A stretch of 64,000 nt of DNA. Source: Alopecurus myosuroides (Eukaryota > Streptophyta > Magnoliopsida > Poales > Poaceae). Positions 10,413 to 21,792 of this stretch are shown piece by piece. The position numbers were made by a program, and so were the translations under genes. Numbering within the stretch: position 1 is the stretch's first letter; the number at the start of each line of letters is the position of its first letter. The notes under the pieces are model-generated. The model had not been told where the DNA came from and did no database searches. It saw nothing but the letters and a program-made list of their open reading frames with translations. The DNA lies in NCBI GenBank assembly GCA_028641055.1, contig CM054058.1:84424020-84488019 (forward strand), written 5' to 3'.

Positions 10413-11872
10413 AAGACCTCCACAACGCCAGCACCAACTGCCAGAACAACAGTGGGCTCGGACCAGGCCTCATCCCCAACCGCCGCCTCCAAGTCTTATG
10501 CATCTTTAGATATGGCCGTGCTTTACCATTGTGGACTTTTGTAAATAATCGCTATGTATTGTACTTTTTTTAGCTATTAAAGTTAAAAGAGTAAGACTAT
10601 CAGAAAGAGATACGCGGCCAGGTTGTTGTTGAGATTGGAATTGGACGCATGGGCCTCTAGTACCCAGTACATGCGTCCGGTTTTAGGCTTACCGTATACT
10701 CGTGCACGTTTTGCGGGAGAGACATTTCGCTATTTTGTTTCCCGCTCTCGCATTATGCTGTCGTCAATCCCCTTGCCAGTGCGCCGCCCAAGCATCACAA
10801 CGGACCTCCCTTTTCCGCCAACCGTCAATTCCATGGTTGTGTGGCCCGAACCGGTGCCTCCCGCAACGCCTCCCGCTACCACGTCCAAGTGCAAGCAGCA
10901 TGGCAAGCGCCTCATCTCGGGGCAGGGACGACACTGCCACATCCTCAGGGCTCCCTCAGGGCAATTTTTCTCCTCTCGACTCTAGTGCCTTCTCAGTGGA
11001 AAAAATCGTTTGCTTCCCTCCAAACGAAGATGAAGAAAATGACGGCTTGCAGACCTGATCCTCCTCCACCTCCAGTATCGATGAGGGTACCCCCTCCGGT
11101 AACCGTGGCCGTGCCTTGACCGTCATCGACTCTGGCGCCTACAACATGCTCGACGAATCTTTGGAGAGGTATAGATGTCGCCCCTACTCTCCAAATATGT
11201 GTCGAATTGGTTTAGATGCTTCAGTTTTTTAGGTTTTGCATTGTATAGTTTGAATTTGTATTTGGTACCTACTCGTACTTCATATGTGAGTATATGGGAG
11301 GAGGCGGTTTCACATCGATGATTCGACATTAAATTATTTTCATCATGATTCCGGTGAGGATGTGAAAATATTGTCTAATGTTAAGCAGTATTAAAATTAA
11401 TGTCTAATGCTAATAAGTAAAAATGGGACATATTTGTTGAAATCACTAGGATTCTCTTTTAGCGCACAGGTTTTAGGCTTTTTTTGGAGATCTGCTGGAG
11501 ATGCTGTCAAATAGCGACTGAAACGAGGATTCATTTCACTGGACTACATGATTATATTACTCGGTAATGTTTGTCACACGTCACACACGAACACTCGATA
11601 AAAAAGAATGAACGTCATGCTGCGATTCATTGAGCGTGGAAACTGGAAAGGAAGGAGCATCCCGCACATCTCCAGATCTTTTTTTTTAATCTCGTGTATG
11701 CATCCACGCCGACAGACGCCAGTACCTGCTCAACAGTCAACACGCTCACCGTAAAAATCCGTTGCGTCCATTGCATCGTCACAGACTCACAGTTGTTACT
11801 GGATTTCTCTAGAATCAGTACGTGCAACTATTTTTAGTTTTTTACAGGCCAAGCCTGAAGACGAAGCACGCC
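10413..11872. other. intergenic, no supported gene
   Basis: Short open frames only. A plus-strand stretch at 10841-11160 (DDTATSSGLPQGNFSPLDSS, later TVIDSGAYNMLDES) looks mildly protein-like but has stops and no family I recognise. Confidence 0.4.
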
Positions 11873-12115
11873 CCAAGCCTGAGTAATTGGCCCCTGAGCT
11901 AGTATCGCTGAACAGCAACAACGGAGTGCAGAGATTTTTTTTCTTTTTGATAGAAAACGGAGTGCAGAGATGGTATGCAACAACGGTCCAATGCAAGTCC
12001 TGAGAGCCACCTATTACTGATATATCACAATTCAGGCGCGGCACTGCCATGAAATCAGAATTCAGGCCCGTCCGGAGAACAGCATGTGGGTAACTTGCAT
12101 GAAACTGCAGGCCTG
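11873..12115. repeat. first copy (left part) of a diverged ~324-bp tandem repeat
   Basis: 11873-12087 aligns with 17083-17285: shared CAAGCCTG, CTAGTATCGCTG, CCTGAGAGCCAC, AATTCAGGC and ACAGCATG in the same order. The copia element at 12116-16996 separates this part from the rest of its own unit (16997-17082). Confidence 0.75.
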
Positions 12116-12488
12116 TGTTATTTTATGGTGATCCAAATTCATATGAAGATAAAGGAAAGTTCGGCCTTCGCTACGCGGAGTCCCGTCGCCGGAGGCTTAG
12201 GGCGGATGTACGGTACGAGTCGATACCGAGTTGGAGTTGGATTCACAGTTACCGACCTAGTTAGGTCAGGACCGCCTTTATATACCTCTTGTAAGCCGCC
12301 GCACGGGATAAGCCATACATTGTAAATCCCGGCGCGATTGTAACCTCACCCGAAATAGTGAAGTATTGCTGGCTGGCGCCCGTGGTTTTTTCTCTTCCTC
12401 CTTGGAAGGGTTTTCCACGTTAAAATCTTGTGTCCCCGTTGGTTCGATCTTGTTTAATTTCATCGTTGTTTTGCTATTGCGTGTAACA
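12116..12488 (+). repeat. copia 5' LTR
   Basis: Starts TGTTATTTTATGGTG and ends GCGTGTAACA. TTTATATA at about 12277 is a likely TATA box for the element's own transcript. Confidence 0.96.
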
Positions 12489-12490
12489 AG

Positions 12491-12503
12491 TGGTATCAGA
12501 GCC
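12491..12503 (+). promoter_or_regulatory. copia primer binding site (tRNA-iMet)
   Basis: TGGTATCAGAGCC, two bases after the 5' LTR, is the standard complement of the 3' end of initiator tRNA-Met. Confidence 0.95.
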
Positions 12504-12526
12504 CTGTTTCAGATTAGGGATTCGCG

Positions 12527-15500
12527 ATGGCATCGATGAAGTTTGATCTACCGTTGCTGGACTACAAGACGAGGTTTTCTCTGTGGCAAGTAAAGATGCG
12601 TGCGGTTCTGTCGCAAACATCGGATCTTGATGAGGCGCTGGATTCTTTCGGGAATAAGGAAGCCAAGGCTTGGACTGCCGAGGAGAAGCGCAAAGATCGT
12701 AAGGCTTTGTCGTTGATTCAGCTTCATCTGTCTAATGATATACTGCAAGAGGTGCTGTTGGAGAAATCCGCGGCTGAGTTGTGGGTCAAGTTGGAATCGA
12801 TCTGCATGTCAAAAGATCTCACCAGCAAGATGCACGTAAAGATGAAGTTGTTCTCGCTCAAGATGCAAGATGGTGGTTCTGTCATGAGCCACTTGTCGAT
12901 CTTTAAGGAGATCGTGTCCGACCTAGTGTCGATGGAGGTAAAATATGATGATGAAGATTTAGCTCTTCTGCTGCTATGTTCGCTGCCTAGTTCTTTTACA
13001 AACCTGCGTGATACCATACTGTTAAGCCGCGATGAACTAACTCTTGCGGAAGTTTGTGAGGCCCTGCAGACCAGGGAAAAGATGAAAGTTATGGTGCAGG
13101 CTAACACATCGTCCTCCAAAGGCGATGCATTGCAGGTACGAGGTAGACCTGAGCAGCGAGATAACAACTACAACAACAACAACAGAGATAAAAGCAGGGG
13201 CCGTTCAAAGTCCAAAGGACGAGACAAGTTCTGCAGGTACTGTAAGAAAACCAATCACACCATTGATGATTGCTGGAAGGTACAGAACAAGGAGAAAAGG
13301 AACGGCACATACCAACCGAAAAATAATTCTGACGGTAATGGTAATGGTACTGGTAAGGCTGCTGTTGTTGCTGGTGATAATAGTTCGGATGGTGAATGCC
13401 TTGCTGTTTTTACTGCATGTGTTACCCGTGATGATGAGTGGATTCTTGATACTGCTTGTTCGTTTCATATTTGCTGTAACAAAGAATGGTTCAGTTCTTA
13501 TGAAGCTGTGCAGACTGGAGATTTTGTGCGTGTGGGGAACGACAACAAATGTCACATTGTTGGCGTTGGATCTGTTCAGATCAAGACCCATGGAGGGATG
13601 ACACGTACATTGACGGGAGTGAAACACATACCATCCATGGCGAGAAATTTGATCTCGCTGAGTACCCTTGATTGTGACGGGTACAAATATGCCGGAGGGG
13701 ATAAACGCCTGAAGGTATCAAAAGGTTCTCTCATTGTTATGATTGGTGATATGAATTCTGCCAAGTTATATATTCTTAGAGGTAGCACTTTGTCTGGTAC
13801 TGCTGCTATTATTACTAATGATGATGCAAGTACAACTAACCTCTGGCATAAGCGGCTTGGACACATGAGTGAACATGGTATGGCAGAATTGGTGAAGAGA
13901 GAACTGCTGAAGAACTGCAATATGAGTAAGTTGCCGTTCTGTGAACACTGCGTGTTTGGTAAGCATAAGAGAGTTAAGTTTAATGCTTCCGTTCATAGCA
14001 CTAAAGGTACATTGGATTATGTACATGCTGATTTATGGGGGCCTTCACGTAAGCCCTCTTATGGTGGTGCTCGTTATATGCTTACTATCATTGATGATTA
14101 CTCTAGAAGAGTTTGGCCCTATTTTATGAAAACTAAGGATGATACTTTTGCTGCTTTTAAAGAGTGGAAAGTTATGATTGAAAAGCAAACTGAGAGAAAG
14201 GTGAAGGTGCTTCGTACTGACAATGGTGGCGAATTTTGTTCGCATGCTTTTGATGATTATTGTGTGCAGGAAGGCATTGTCAGGCACCACACCATCCCAT
14301 ACACACCTCAGCAGAATGGTGTAGCTGAGCGGATGAATAGGACGATCATCTCCAAAGCTCGCTGCATGTTGTCCAACGCCCGCATGAATAGGCGTTTTTG
14401 GGCTGAGGCTGCCAACACTGCCTGCTACTTGATCAACAGGTCACCATCCATCCCTCTTGACAAGAAAACTCCTATTGAGGTATGGTCTGGTGAGTCAGCT
14501 GATTATTCACAACTGAAAGTTTTTGGTTGCACTGCCTATGCTCATGTTGATAATGGAAAATTAGAGCCTAGAGCTATTAAGTGCTTATTTCTTGGTTATG
14601 GTTCTGGAGTAAAAGGATATAAGTTGTGGAACCCGGAAACCAAAAAGACTTTCTTTAGCAGGAGTGTTGTGTTTAATGAATCTGTCATGTATGAGGACAG
14701 TTTGTCAACTGATGTTATGCCTGATTCTTCTGATGAGGACGAACCACGAGTTCATTTGCAGGTGGAGCTAGACCACCTGGATGAGGAGGAAACTGAAATT
14801 GATGAGGAGGATATTGTGCCGCCCTCACCTCCTATTGTGCAGCAAGAAAATTTGTCTATTGCAGAGCGCAGAGAGAAGAGGAATAAAGGACCTCGTACTC
14901 GTTTAATTGAGGAATGTGATGTTGTTTATTTTGCTCTAAGTTGTGCAGAACAGGTGGAGAATGATGCTGAACCTGCTACATATAATGAAGCTATTGCTTC
15001 GGTTGATCGTGACAAGTGGATTGGTGCAATGCACGAAGAGATGCAATCACTTGAGAAGAATGGCACATGGGATATTGTGTGCTTGCCTAAACAAAAGAAG
15101 GCCGTCCGCTGTAAGTGGATATTCAAAAGAAAGGAGGGCTTATCTCCCAGTGAGCCTCCAAGGTTTAAGGCAAGGTTAGTAGCAAAAGGTTTCAGTCAGA
15201 TTCCAGGAGTAGATTATAATGATGTGTTCTCACCTGTTGTCAAGCATAGTTCTATTCGTACTTTCTTTAGTATTGTTGCTATGCATGATCTTGAGCTTGA
15301 GCAGTTAGATGTGAAGACTGCGTTTTTGCATGGAGAACTTGAGGAGGAAATATACATGGACCAACCTGAAGGGTTCATAGTGCCTGGTAAAGAGGATTTC
15401 GTGTGCAAGCTAAAGAAGTCTCTTTACGGTTTGAAACAATCTCCTCGACAATGGTATAAAAGGTTTGATTCTTTTATGATGTCACATGGCTTTAAGAGGT

Positions 15501-16525
15501 CTGAATATGATAGCTGTGTGTACATTAAATTTGTTGATGAATCACCTATATACTTGCTGCTATATGTTGATGATATGTTAATTGCTGCCAAGAGCATGAA
15601 AGAAATCACTACATTGAAGAAACAGTTGAGTAGTGAGTTTGAGATGAAGGATCTTGGTCCTGCTAAGAAAATCCTAGGTATGGAAATTTCTAGAGACAGA
15701 AAATCTAGATTGTTATTTCTTAGTCAGGAGAATTACATCAAGAAAGTTCTTCATCGTTTTAATATGCATGATGCAAAGTCTGTTAGTACTCCAATTGCTT
15801 CACACTTCAAGTTGTCAGCATTGCAATGTCCTACTACTGACAAAGATATTGAGTATATGTCACGAGTTCCTTATGCTAGTGCTGTTGGTTCCTTAATGTA
15901 TGCCATGGTGTGTTCTCGGCCTGATTTATCATATGCTATGAGTTTGGTCAGTCGATACATGGCTAATCCTGGTAAAGAACATTGGAAAGTTGTTCAGTGG
16001 ATTTTCAGGTACCTTCGCGGCACATCCAAAGCTTGCATGAAGTTTGGCAAGACTGGTGAGGGACTCGCAGGCTATGTGGATTCAGATTATGCTGCCGACT
16101 TGGATAAGAGGAGATCCCTCACAGGGTATGTGTTTACGATTAGTGGATGTGCCGTTAGCTGGAAGGCTACCTTGCAGGGTGTTGTTGCACAATCTACTAC
16201 TGAGGCTGAGTATATGGCTATTGCTGAAGCATGCAAAGAGGCAGTTTGGTTGAAAGGTTTGTTTGCTGAGCTTTGTGGAGATGATACTTGCATTAACCTA
16301 TTTTGCGACAGTCAGAGTGCAATTTACCTTACTAAGGATCAGATGTTCCATGAGAGAACAAAGCACATTGATGTCAAGTACCATTATGTGCGTGATGTTG
16401 TTGCACAAGGTAAGCTGAAGGTATGCAAGATTAGTACTCATGATAATCCTGCTGATATGATGACAAAGCTAGTTCCTATTTCTAAGTTTGAGCTTTGCTC
16501 GAGCTTAGTTGGTATCACTGCTTAG
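12527..16525 (+). CDS. copia gag-pol polyprotein, intact, 1332 aa
   Basis: A single ORF from ATG 12527 to the stop at 16525. Domains in copia order: gag (about 1-230, opening [14 protein letters not shown]); CCHC zinc knuckle with C236, C239, H244, C249; aspartic protease with D308 in [13 protein letters not shown]-pre-integrase HH-CC (LWHKRLGH then CEHCVFGK); integrase catalytic D502 (HADLWGP), D565 (TDNGGEF) and E601 (GVAERMNR), the last two 35 residues apart; reverse transcriptase ([20 protein letters not shown]) with Y1013-VDD; RNase H ([33 protein letters not shown]). No stops or shifts. Length and order match the TNT1/copia family. The product would act in cytoplasmic virus-like particles and then the nucleus. 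No separate gag frame or frameshift site is visible. It is probably competent, but activity cannot be judged from sequence. Confidence 0.97.
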   Translation: MASMKFDLPLLDYKTRFSLWQVKMRAVLSQTSDLDEALDSFGNKEAKAWTAEEKRKDRKALSLIQLHLSNDILQEVLLEKSAAELWVKLESICMSKDLTSKMHVKMKLFSLKMQDGGSVMSHLSIFKEIVSDLVSMEVKYDDEDLALLLLCSLPSSFTNLRDTILLSRDELTLAEVCEALQTREKMKVMVQANTSSSKGDALQVRGRPEQRDNNYNNNNRDKSRGRSKSKGRDKFCRYCKKTNHTIDDCWKVQNKEKRNGTYQPKNNSDGNGNGTGKAAVVAGDNSSDGECLAVFTACVTRDDEWILDTACSFHICCNKEWFSSYEAVQTGDFVRVGNDNKCHIVGVGSVQIKTHGGMTRTLTGVKHIPSMARNLISLSTLDCDGYKYAGGDKRLKVSKGSLIVMIGDMNSAKLYILRGSTLSGTAAIITNDDASTTNLWHKRLGHMSEHGMAELVKRELLKNCNMSKLPFCEHCVFGKHKRVKFNASVHSTKGTLDYVHADLWGPSRKPSYGGARYMLTIIDDYSRRVWPYFMKTKDDTFAAFKEWKVMIEKQTERKVKVLRTDNGGEFCSHAFDDYCVQEGIVRHHTIPYTPQQNGVAERMNRTIISKARCMLSNARMNRRFWAEAANTACYLINRSPSIPLDKKTPIEVWSGESADYSQLKVFGCTAYAHVDNGKLEPRAIKCLFLGYGSGVKGYKLWNPETKKTFFSRSVVFNESVMYEDSLSTDVMPDSSDEDEPRVHLQVELDHLDEEETEIDEEDIVPPSPPIVQQENLSIAERREKRNKGPRTRLIEECDVVYFALSCAEQVENDAEPATYNEAIASVDRDKWIGAMHEEMQSLEKNGTWDIVCLPKQKKAVRCKWIFKRKEGLSPSEPPRFKARLVAKGFSQIPGVDYNDVFSPVVKHSSIRTFFSIVAMHDLELEQLDVKTAFLHGELEEEIYMDQPEGFIVPGKEDFVCKLKKSLYGLKQSPRQWYKRFDSFMMSHGFKRSEYDSCVYIKFVDESPIYLLLYVDDMLIAAKSMKEITTLKKQLSSEFEMKDLGPAKKILGMEISRDRKSRLLFLSQENYIKKVLHRFNMHDAKSVSTPIASHFKLSALQCPTTDKDIEYMSRVPYASAVGSLMYAMVCSRPDLSYAMSLVSRYMANPGKEHWKVVQWIFRYLRGTSKACMKFGKTGEGLAGYVDSDYAADLDKRRSLTGYVFTISGCAVSWKATLQGVVAQSTTEAEYMAIAEACKEAVWLKGLFAELCGDDTCINLFCDSQSAIYLTKDQMFHERTKHIDVKYHYVRDVVAQGKLKVCKISTHDNPADMMTKLVPISKFELCSSLVGITA

Positions 16526-16614
16526 CCCAAGAGGCTATTTGGCGCCGAAGGTGTTTTTTCTTTGTGTGTTTCAGGTGAAGGTTCTCATTTATGCTACAAG
16601 AGGGAATTTGTCTC

Positions 16615-16623
16615 AAGGTGGAG
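16615..16623 (+). promoter_or_regulatory. copia polypurine tract
   Basis: CAAGGTGGAG lies immediately before the 3' LTR. It is a short purine-rich primer for plus-strand synthesis. Confidence 0.75.
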
Positions 16624-16996
16624 TGTTATTTTATGGTGATCCAAATTCATATGAAGATAAAGGAAAGTTCGGCCTTCGCTACGCGGAGGCCCGTCGCCGG
16701 AGGCTTAGGGCGGAGGTACGGTACGAGTCGATACCGAGTTGGAGTTGGATTCACAGTTACCGACCTAGTTAGGTCAGGACCGCCTTTATATACCTCTTGT
16801 AAGCCGCCGCACGGGATAAGCCATACATTGTAAATCCCGGCGCGATTGTAACCTCACCCGAAATAGTGAAGTATTGCTGGCTGGCGCCCGTGGTTTTTTC
16901 TCTTCCTCCTTGGAAGGGTTTTCCACGTTAAAATCTTGTGTCCCCGTTGGTTCGATCTTGTTTAATTTCATCGTTGTTTTGCTATTGCGTGTAACA
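16624..16996 (+). repeat. copia 3' LTR
   Basis: Same 373-bp length as the 5' LTR, with two base differences found by eye. Confidence 0.96.
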
Positions 16997-17390
16997 GCCT
17001 GGCCGCCATCCCATCAACGCAATGCAACATCACACATTGACCGTGTGCAGCCACAGGAAACATGGAACATATAACGGAAACTACAAGCCTGGTATCTGGT
17101 CGTGAACTAGTATCGCTGTACTGTACAACACCACGGGCGTGCAGCAGCCGAGTTGAAGGATTGTGCACAACGACGATCCAGGATAGCAATGCACCTCCTG
17201 AGAGCCACTTACCGATTAATACATCAGAGAATTCAGGCACGTCGCTATGGAATCAGAAGGACCAATTTACCAGATGACAGCATGGCATGTAATCCAGTGC
17301 AACAACAGGCTTGGCCGCCATTCCATCAAGACAATGCAACTCTGCACACATAGTGACCGTGTGCAGCAGCAGCAGCTGAAATGAACAATC
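16997..17390. repeat. remainder of the ~324-bp tandem repeat
   Basis: 16997-17082 (GGCCGCCATCCCATCAACGC, then GACCGTGTGCAG) is the right part of unit 1. 17083-17308 is the left part of unit 2, and 17309-17390 (GGCCGCCATTCCATCAAGAC, then GACCGTGTGCAG) is the right part of unit 2. Without the copia the order is Y1-X1-Y2-X2. The units are clearly diverged and are not a satellite I recognise. Confidence 0.75.
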
Positions 17391-18397
17391 GACAACGCAC
17401 AAAAGCAAACAGCTAACAAGAAGAAACGGTGAGACTTCCAACAGAAAATCAGGTAAGCAACTTGAGATCTGCTACAATACAAGGTAGCGTGTTTCAAGAA
17501 AGATCGGAATCGATTAGTATTGAGAAGAATTTCACTGCCACTGTTCACGCGGAACCTGAAGCCACATATTTTCAAGTGTCACTTCAGATTATAAGACAAT
17601 AATCCTTCAGCAGTTTTAACGTAGTCTTGGCTTGTTCTTACAGTTGCGATACCAATCTTACGATATTTAGAACCAACACACACACACACACACTATAAAA
17701 AAGTATCCTACTTCAAGTGGAAGCCCATCAATGTCCACATCATATATTTGCCTACGAGATGAAGTAAATCCACTTTGAACTATCAAAACTGTATATCCTT
17801 AACGGCATATATAATCATGAAAATGGTACCTTCCATATACACCACTTCATCATCGGGGGGGGGGGGAATACGAAACTTTCCAAGCCATATTATATAAAGG
17901 AATTGATGTATAGTGAGTAAATTTTGGACACTGTAAACCTATCAAATATTATAGCCAGTGTCAAACATGCAGGTCATACTCAAAAGAAAAACAGGTAATC
18001 AGAACGATTTTTGTGTACCCTTTAAGTAGAGAAGGCTGCCGACAAATAAATCTGAAAAACTAATAGTAGCTTGTTATATAATGGGGGAAAACTTAACGAA
18101 AATAAGTATTTTTCATTCTTGTAGCTTGCTTGCAAAATAAAGGAAACACATAGTACCCAGCAACGAGTAAAGATTGATCCAGCATCGTATCCAAATTAAT
18201 TCATGGGAGCAGTTCATCCATTTAGGTTATAAACAAAGCTTGGTTCTTAGCTTCAAAGTTCTAAAAATTATCTTTTTGCAAGCAAATTACATGTGATCAG
18301 TGATCACAGTGAACACATAAGCAACTTCGAATAATCTGATTGTTTCAAACATGGAGATGTATGCAACTGGAGATATCTGAAAGGCTTAGGAACTTAC
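17391..18397 (-). other. ATG18 3'-side region with unplaced coding-like islands
   Basis: The expected last ATG18 exon was looked for on the minus strand here and not found. Short minus-strand stretches look protein-like: SGFTSSRRQIYDVDIDGLPL (about 17717-17778, open to both sides) and VTLENMWLQVPREQW then stop (about 17526-17573). Possible AG and GT splice borders lie nearby, but no consistent gene could be built. A (CA)n run lies at 17676-17692 and a G-run at 17857-17867. Confidence 0.3.
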
Positions 18398-21300
18398 CCT
18401 TAATAAAAGAAAATGATGGACCCGTATGGGGAACATCAGGGTCTGGAGCTGGCAGAGGCTTATCATTTGTGGTCAAGCCCACGTTTATCTTTAAATTGAA
18501 CACATGAATTGTTCCTTTATCACTAGATACAGCCAAATACTGTAAATTATTTGAGAAAGCCAAGCTATATATTTCTGCTCTGTCAGCACCTCTCCTTACC
18601 TGCAGAAGAATAAGGCAGACAAATATTAAATGCTATATCATATCCCCAGCAGTCAAAAGGTAAGGTGATGTGAGACTTCATTCGTAATAAGTGAGTTAGC
18701 AAATTATAGTTAGATATGTCATTATGTGCTTACCAACTCATAGTGCCGAGTCGGTGAATATACTGTCAAGCAATATAATTTTAATTTGGCAATAATTGCA
18801 AGTTTCACAACCACAGGTATAAATACAGTAGGAGTAAGTTTCTTACAAATAACAATGTGAGATAGACATGTATTATAATAATAAGGGGGGAATCCTGTGG
18901 TTCTAATTATCTCACTGATAATCTCGATACTTGCTTCAATTATTTGCATGATTTGGTACTTGCAATACATGATTGCAAGATCAATACTGAAATAATGTAT
19001 GGCAAAAACGAAATCAAATCACCCAAATCACTGGAGCAAGTCGTGGAATCGTTACAAAACAGGAATTCATAAGAACCACAAGCAATGGCATTAACAAGTG
19101 GCCAGGGGTGTATATGCTAGGCAACTTCATTTGTGGGGGTAAAGGGAAAAAAAGGTGATATTGGTGTAGGTGGTGGGTGAGGGTGAGGGTGCCCTGGATT
19201 ATTTTCTGGTAATAAAAATAAGGTGCAAAGCTTACAATTATAGAACAGTCCTATTTGATAACAAAAAAAGCCTATTAGTACATTGTAATTAATCTATGTA
19301 TGCCAGAATATAGTCATATACCAAGTTAACATCCCTTCAAAGATATACAAGAATGTACCAATCTTCACACCACCAAACAATGGGTACAATTTCTACAATT
19401 GACAGCCCTCCAACCTCCACAAGACCACAATGTTTGTTGTGTGCAAGATTTCTAAGGGGAAATATAAATTATACGAAAAACGGATTACGGAGCCTCCAAA
19501 GTCAAGAATGTTTGCCGTGTCCTAGATTTCAAGGGGGGAATTATGACAAATGGTCATCTTCAGAACCAGGGAATTTATGATGGATGATTATAAGCAAAGC
19601 AAACCAAATGGTGTACGAAAGAAACATGTTACAAAGTACCGACCATGATGGACCACCAAAGATCGATCACAATGTGACACTTTCAATGATGTTAGCTTAT
19701 TGAACATATTCTTCCATGAGAACTTTCAAGGATTTAATGTAAATCAATGCTAACAACTGAACCCAAGGGTCACCAGTGAATCAGTGATGATTTATTTACT
19801 TTAATGAAAAGATGTTTGGCATCATACTGCCAGGGGAAATGTTATGAGCTTGATCGTTTAGTTCACAGACGGTGGTTGAATTATGTTGAGATGAAACTGG
19901 ATAGAACCATAAGGATTTAAGAACATTACTTTTGAAAACTAGTATAGTAGCAAGAATACTTTCCTTCTTTAAGATGAAATTTAAAGACCGTATTTGAAAT
20001 AGGACACAAAGCCTGGATTTTAAAGAACAAACAAAACGTCAATAATGACTGATAGTTTAAGCAACCAAGGCTAAAAAAGATTATGAAAACAACCAAAGAG
20101 GCTACCCAAAATATCTCCAATGGCACCTGAGTCCTAAACTTTTGTTATGTCACATTAGAAGAGGATCCTTCTGAATATAAACGTCCTGTTATAGAACCAC
20201 TATCTTCTACACTACAAGTCTAAGGGCATACAAAATATTGAAACACTCATGCATTTCAAGGCTTCAATTTGGGACGCTCGTTCAAATAAAGTGAGAACTA
20301 CAAACTTCAATAGCTCGTGCTTGGACGCTACATTGTGAAAAATATGAGTAGACGTAATTGTCACTGAATGCAATTTCAAACCATTTGTTGAATGTTATTG
20401 CTAAGCAAATGCAGCATCCAGCATCAGCAGAACTGGCAGCACTTTATGCTCAGTCAGCTGAAAAACCTAATGAATGTGTCGACAGTCTAAAAAGTAAAAC
20501 TAAGCCTACAATCGCCATTCTAGCAAACTATGTCGAATGGTACTGCTGATATCGGTGCAAAACAAAACCTATCATAATTCATCCCAGGCAAGTAGAGCTT
20601 TTAACATTATCATCATCCAGAAGTTGGTCAGCAGGGTGTTTCAATTTTATTTCTATCCAACTTGTGATTGCATCAGTAACATTTAATCATTTATCACTTG
20701 AATGAATGAATGTATGTTTGAGAAAAGTAACAAACTTACTTCTTGGAGAAGGTTGCCCTCAGCAGCATTGAAGATCCTTACAAGTGTCCCCTTGGTGCTG
20801 GCGGTGGCGATGAGCCTCCCATCCTGGGACAAGGCAAAGCACGCGACCCGGGAGGAGTGCGCATTGATAAACTTGGTCTTCCTGGCACCATAGTGCTCCA
20901 CCCTGATCTGGCCCTTCTGCGCACCGGGGCAGACGAGCACGATGGAGCCCGGCTGCTGCGAGACGGCGCAGAGTCCCCTGGGGTTGGGCGCGGTCTCGAT
21001 GTGGTGGACGAGCTTGAGGTCGGCGAAGTTGTAGACGTAGACCTTGGTGTCGAGGACGACGATGATGCGGTCGCGGCGGAGGCGGACGCCGCGCACGGGG
21101 GACTTGAAGGAGAGCTCCCCGATGCAGCGGCTCTGGTGGTCGTCCCAGATCATGACCTTGTTGGGCGGGTAGTGCGGCGCGTCCCCGCCGCCGACGAGGG
21201 CGAGGATGTTGCAGCGGAAGAGCATCTCGACGACGCCCACGCCGCCGCCGCCGCCGCCCTGGATGGGGGCCTCGTCGGGGTTGGGGGCGGGGGCGGTGGG

Positions 21301-21792
21301 GCCGAGGTCGCGGCGGAAGATCTCGCGGAAGGGGTCGCAGTTGAAGATGCGGAAGCCGGACTTGGTCCCCGCCGCGAAGCAGCCGTAGTCCTGGTTGAAG
21401 GAGATGTGGAGCAGGTCCTTGGCCGCCGGGAAGGGCCGGTCGGTGGCCCCCGTGGCGGGGGTGGAGGCGTCGAGCGCGGCGAGGGCGGACGTGACGGAGG
21501 AGACCGAGGCGGAGTCGTCGCTCTCCTCCCCGCCGGACGGGGTGGGCTCGATTGCGTCGGTGGGGAGGGGCGGCTCCGGCTCCGCCTCCTCCGGCTCCGC
21601 TGGCTCCTGCTTGACCTCGGGATCCTGCTGCGGCTCCGTCTCCGGGGGCATCTCCGGGGGGTCCCGCACCTTAGGTTTCCAGACCTTGTTGGTCTCCCGC
21701 GTCCTGTTGGGCTTGTTGCTGGTCTCCGGCGGCGGCAGGGGCTCGTCGAGGAGGAGGGAGCTAGGGTTTGGTAGGGCGGGCGTGGTCGCCAT
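18398..21792 (-). CDS. ATG18: ATG18-type PROPPIN autophagy protein, 3' end missing
   Basis: A WD40 beta-propeller that binds PI3P/PI(3,5)P2 on the phagophore and acts with ATG2 in autophagosome growth. Exon 1 is 20740-21792 (351 codons), the intron is 18600-20739 (GTAAGT...CTGCAG), and exon 2 is 18398-18599, ending in phase 1 before GTAAGT. ATG 21792 is chosen because the frame extends upstream only to a GTG. Residues 1-124 are proline/glutamate-rich and probably disordered. The propeller starts near 125 ([19 protein letters not shown]) and carries [31 protein letters not shown] and [13 protein letters not shown]. The lipid-binding L/FRRG motif is present as VRRG and begins exactly at exon 2, followed by [12 protein letters not shown]. 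Exon 2 ends at SFSFIKG. The family normally continues about 90-100 residues (the last blades), which I cannot find down to the copia element. It is either a truncated gene or one with a distant exon. Confidence 0.85.

Larger units (their letters stand above)
12116..16996 (+). mobile_element. complete, young Ty1/copia LTR retrotransposon
   Basis: Two 373-bp LTRs (TG...CA) bound a 4.9-kb element. They are flanked by identical 5-bp target duplications GCCTG at 12111-12115 and 16997-17001. A tRNA-Met-type primer site follows the 5' LTR, a purine tract precedes the 3' LTR, and one intact gag-pol lies between. By eye the LTRs differ at two positions (5' GAGTCCCG/GGATGTAC versus 3' GAGGCCCG/GGAGGTAC). 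This is 0.5% divergence, or roughly 0.2 million years at the commonly used grass LTR rate of 1.3e-8 per site per year. It is the only retroelement in the window with all parts apparently intact. Confidence 0.97.

Noticed and set aside
17480..17575. Stretch NSGSEILLNTNRFRSFLK as the missing ATG18 last exon
   Set aside because: Superficial likeness to the family's NGGEM...FLK segment only; neighbouring conserved residues are absent and no splice frame fits.
17676..17692. (CA)n microsatellite
   Set aside because: Too short and ordinary to report as a finding.
20743..21774. 343-codon plus-strand open frame
   Set aside because: Antisense to ATG18 exon 1; low-complexity Gly/Val/Asp composition typical of a GC shadow.
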